Shown here: piece by piece, positions 62,196 to 64,000 of the stretch | Layout of the letters: each line of letters opens with the position of its first letter | How positions within the stretch are numbered: position 1 is the stretch's first letter | Assembly (NCBI RefSeq): GCF_000091305.1 | Contig: NC_013929.1 | Location: 6,386,001-6,450,000 of the forward strand | Reading direction: 5' to 3' | DNA length: 64,000 nt | From: Streptomyces scabiei 87.22 | GTDB lineage: Bacteria; Actinomycetota; Actinomycetes; Streptomycetales; Streptomycetaceae | Position numbers and translations under genes: made by a program | Notes under the pieces: model-generated | What the model saw: only the letters and a program-made list of their open reading frames with translations | Databases searched by the model: none | What the model was told of the DNA's origin: nothing

Positions 62196-63478
62196 ACCGC
62201 GAACTCCTGGAACGCGATGGTCTTCTCCACCGGGTAGTACTCGGTGCCCAGCAGCTCGCGGATGATGTACGCGTTGCGGTACGGGCCCATGCCCAGGTCG
62301 GGTGAGGTGACGCTGTGGGCGTGGACGGCCGCGTTCTGCAGGAAGACGCCGCGGCCGGTGGTGTCGATCGCGTAGTTGCGGGCGACGTCGAAGTTGCCGA
62401 GGGAGTCGTAGCGGAGCCGGTCGCGGACGGGCCGGAGGAACTCCGGCTCGGTGTACCGGTAACCGGTGGCGAGGATCAGGCCCTGGGTGTGCAGCTCGAA
62501 GTCCTTCTCCTGCTCCTCCTGGCGCAGCCCGAGGGTGTACGTCCCGTTCTCGTGACCGGCGCTGTGCAGGGCGGAGTTGGTGAGCAGCCGGGTGGGGAGC
62601 GGGCCGCCGAGACTCTTCTGGTAGAGCAGGTCGAAGATCTCGTCGACGAGGTCCCCGTCGATGCCCTTGTAGAGGCCCTTCTGCTCCCGCGTCAGCCGGT
62701 GGCGGGTGGGCTCCGGCAGCGCGTGGAAGTAGTCGATGTACTCCGGGGAGGTCATCTCCAGCGTGAGCTTGGTGTATTCGAGGGGGAAGAAGCGCGGGGA
62801 GCGCGTCACCCAGTTCAGCTGGTAGCCGTGGACGTCGATCTCGCCGAGCAGGTCCCGGTAGATCTCGGCGGCCGACTGCCCCGAGCCGACGACGGTGATC
62901 GACTTCTTCCGCTGCAGCTCCCGCTTGTGCGTCAGATAGCGGGAGTTGTGGATCCAGTCGCCGTCCAGGTCCCGGACCGTCTCCGGGACGTACGGGGGAG
63001 TGCCGGTGCCGAGGACGAGGTGCCGGGCGCGCAGGACGTCGCCGGCGGCCGTCCGTACGGCGTAGACCTCGTCCGCGTCCTCGTACGTCACCTCCGTCAC
63101 CGTGGTGCCGAAGCGGACGTTGGTCAGCCGGCCCGCGGCCCAGCGGCAGTAGTCGTCGTACTCGACCCGCAGCGGGTAGAAGTTCTCGCGGATGTAGAAC
63201 GAGTACAGGCGGCCCGAGTCCTTCAGGTAGTTCAGGAAGGAGTACGGGGAGGTCGGGTCGGCGAGGGTGACCAGGTCCGACATGAACGGGGTCTGGAGGT
63301 GGGCGCCGTCGAGGAACATCCCCGAGTGCCACTCGAAGTTCGGCTTCGTCTCCAGGAAGATCCCGTCGAGTTCGGCGATGGGCTCGGTGAGGCAGGCGAG
63401 GCCGAGGTTGAAGGGTCCCAGCCCGATGCCGATGAAGTCGTAGGTCCTCACGGCGGGTTCAGGAAGCGACGCGGTCAA
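62192..63478 (-). CDS. desB: Cadaverine N-monooxygenase DesB
   Basis: 428 aa from a TTG at 63478, supported by GGGAG 6 nt upstream and by the usual MTA.LPEP-like family start; an ATG at 63505 is the alternative. The FAD motif is IGIGLGPFNLGLACLTEPIA, substrate-loop region is DLVTLADPTSPYSF, NADPH motif is VVGSGQSAAEIYRDL and the late motif is LATGYRYTEPEFL. It is in the lysine/ornithine N-hydroxylase family and hydroxylates cadaverine. It overlaps desA by 20 bp. Confidence 0.93.
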   Translation of the reverse strand: MTASLPEPAVRTYDFIGIGLGPFNLGLACLTEPIAELDGIFLETKPNFEWHSGMFLDGAHLQTPFMSDLVTLADPTSPYSFLNYLKDSGRLYSFYIRENFYPLRVEYDDYCRWAAGRLTNVRFGTTVTEVTYEDADEVYAVRTAAGDVLRARHLVLGTGTPPYVPETVRDLDGDWIHNSRYLTHKRELQRKKSITVVGSGQSAAEIYRDLLGEIDVHGYQLNWVTRSPRFFPLEYTKLTLEMTSPEYIDYFHALPEPTRHRLTREQKGLYKGIDGDLVDEIFDLLYQKSLGGPLPTRLLTNSALHSAGHENGTYTLGLRQEEQEKDFELHTQGLILATGYRYTEPEFLRPVRDRLRYDSLGNFDVARNYAIDTTGRGVFLQNAAVHAHSVTSPDLGMGPYRNAYIIRELLGTEYYPVEKTIAFQEFAV

Positions 63479-64000
63479 GGGATTCTCCCAGGTACTGCTC
63501 GGCATGGCCGGCGATCAGGTCGAGCACGGCGGCGATGTCCTCGGCCGTGGTCTCGGGGTTGAGCAGGGTGAACTTCAGGTAGTGGCGGCCGCCGACCTTG
63601 GTGCCCGCGACCACGGCGTCGCCGGAGGCGAACAGGGCCTTGCGGGCGTACAGGTTGGCGCGGTCGATCTCGGCGGGGTCGGTGACGGCCTCGGGGATGT
63701 AGCGGTAGACCAGCGTGGAGAGCTGGGGCTCCACGACGACGTCGTAGCGCGGGTCGGCGGCGAGCAGTCTCCAGCCCTCCTCCGCCAGGTCGCAGACCTC
63801 GTCGAAGAGCGCGCCGATCCCCTCGGCGCCCATCGTGCGCAGGGTCATCCACAGCTTGAGCGCGTCGAAGCGGCGGGTGGTCTGCAGGGACTTGTCGACC
63901 TGGTTGGGGATGCGCTCGGTGACCATGCGGCGCGGGTTCAGGTACTCGGCGTGGTAGGTCGCGTGGCGCAGGGTGGCCCCGTCCCGGACGAGCACGGCGG
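63459..64000 (-). CDS. desA: Lysine decarboxylase DesA, C-terminal part
   Basis: Only the last ~180 codons are in the window; the 5' part lies beyond the right edge. The visible part is the C-terminal region of a PLP-dependent group II decarboxylase (VDKSLQTTRRFDALKLWMTL, PQLSTLVYRYIPE, HYLKFTLLNPETTAEDI). The KSLQ motif region is close to, but not, the PLP lysine. It supplies cadaverine from lysine for DesB. Confidence 0.93.
   Translation of the reverse strand, partial: AVLVRDGATLRHATYHAEYLNPRRMVTERIPNQVDKSLQTTRRFDALKLWMTLRTMGAEGIGALFDEVCDLAEEGWRLLAADPRYDVVVEPQLSTLVYRYIPEAVTDPAEIDRANLYARKALFASGDAVVAGTKVGGRHYLKFTLLNPETTAEDIAAVLDLIAGHAEQYLGESLDRVAS

Overview
The window is high-GC actinobacterial chromosome and almost certainly Streptomyces core chromosome. 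The evidence is G/C-dominated third codon positions, many GTG starts, ATGA-coupled operons, a bldA-type TTA codon in adpA, and a gene order I recognise from S. coelicolor: desABCD, GH20 hexosaminidase, glmS, adpA-orn, cebR-cebEFG-bglC and cdgA. No prophage, insertion sequence or CRISPR array was seen. The RNA genes are two identical tRNA-Lys(CTT) and one tRNA-His(GTG).

Layout. 1-7.4 kb: truncated peptidoglycan-binding protein, SPFH protein, AA10 chitin monooxygenase behind a DasR-type operator, DUF3592 protein, acyl-CoA synthetase, and a histidine kinase/response regulator pair. 7.4-15.4 kb: tRNA-Lys, then an ectoine-type uptake cluster (IclR regulator, EhuA, EhuD, EhuC, EhuB on the minus strand, with a D-2-hydroxyacid dehydrogenase and a divergent maleate-isomerase-like protein) and a luciferase-like monooxygenase. 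15.4-19 kb: the c-di-GMP enzyme CdgA and a secreted M6-like metalloprotease. 19-25.7 kb: second tRNA-Lys, prim-pol-like protein, a small unknown, and a coupled operon of SF1 helicase, unknown 541-aa protein and RecB/Cas4-like nuclease, then a PAP2 membrane phosphatase. 25.9-32.6 kb: histidine phosphatase, NsdA-like regulator, spermidine-synthase-like protein and an OmpR/EnvZ-type two-component pair. 32.7-39.4 kb: a five-gene galactoside operon (binding protein, two permeases, GH36 and GH42). 39.5-46.7 kb: Nudix hydrolase and the cellobiose regulon (bglC, cebG, cebF, cebE, cebR) with two CebR boxes. 46.7-49 kb: a small probable accessory insert with an orphan VapB antitoxin, GntR regulator, two small proteins and a kinase-like protein, ending at tRNA-His. 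49-55.3 kb: orn, adpA, a membrane protein, universal stress protein, glmS and a small conserved protein. 55.4-64 kb: Tat-exported phosphatase, DUF4429/SHOCT protein, GH20 hexosaminidase behind a second DasR-type operator, and the desferrioxamine genes desD, desC, desB and the end of desA.

How the parts connect. Polysaccharide foraging is the dominant theme: chitin (AA10 plus GH20, both with DasR-type sites; GlmS makes glucosamine-6-P), cello-oligosaccharides (CebEFG-BglC under CebR) and galactosides (GH36/GH42 operon). Developmental control is the second theme: AdpA with its TTA codon, CdgA, the NsdA-like protein and Orn, an RNase of a family that also degrades pGpG. The least explained region is 19.2-24.7 kb. 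There a Cas4/RecB-like nuclease with a possible Fe-S cysteine set, an unknown protein and an SF1 helicase are translationally coupled, in the domain order of a single-chain Dna2, with a prim-pol-like gene downstream.
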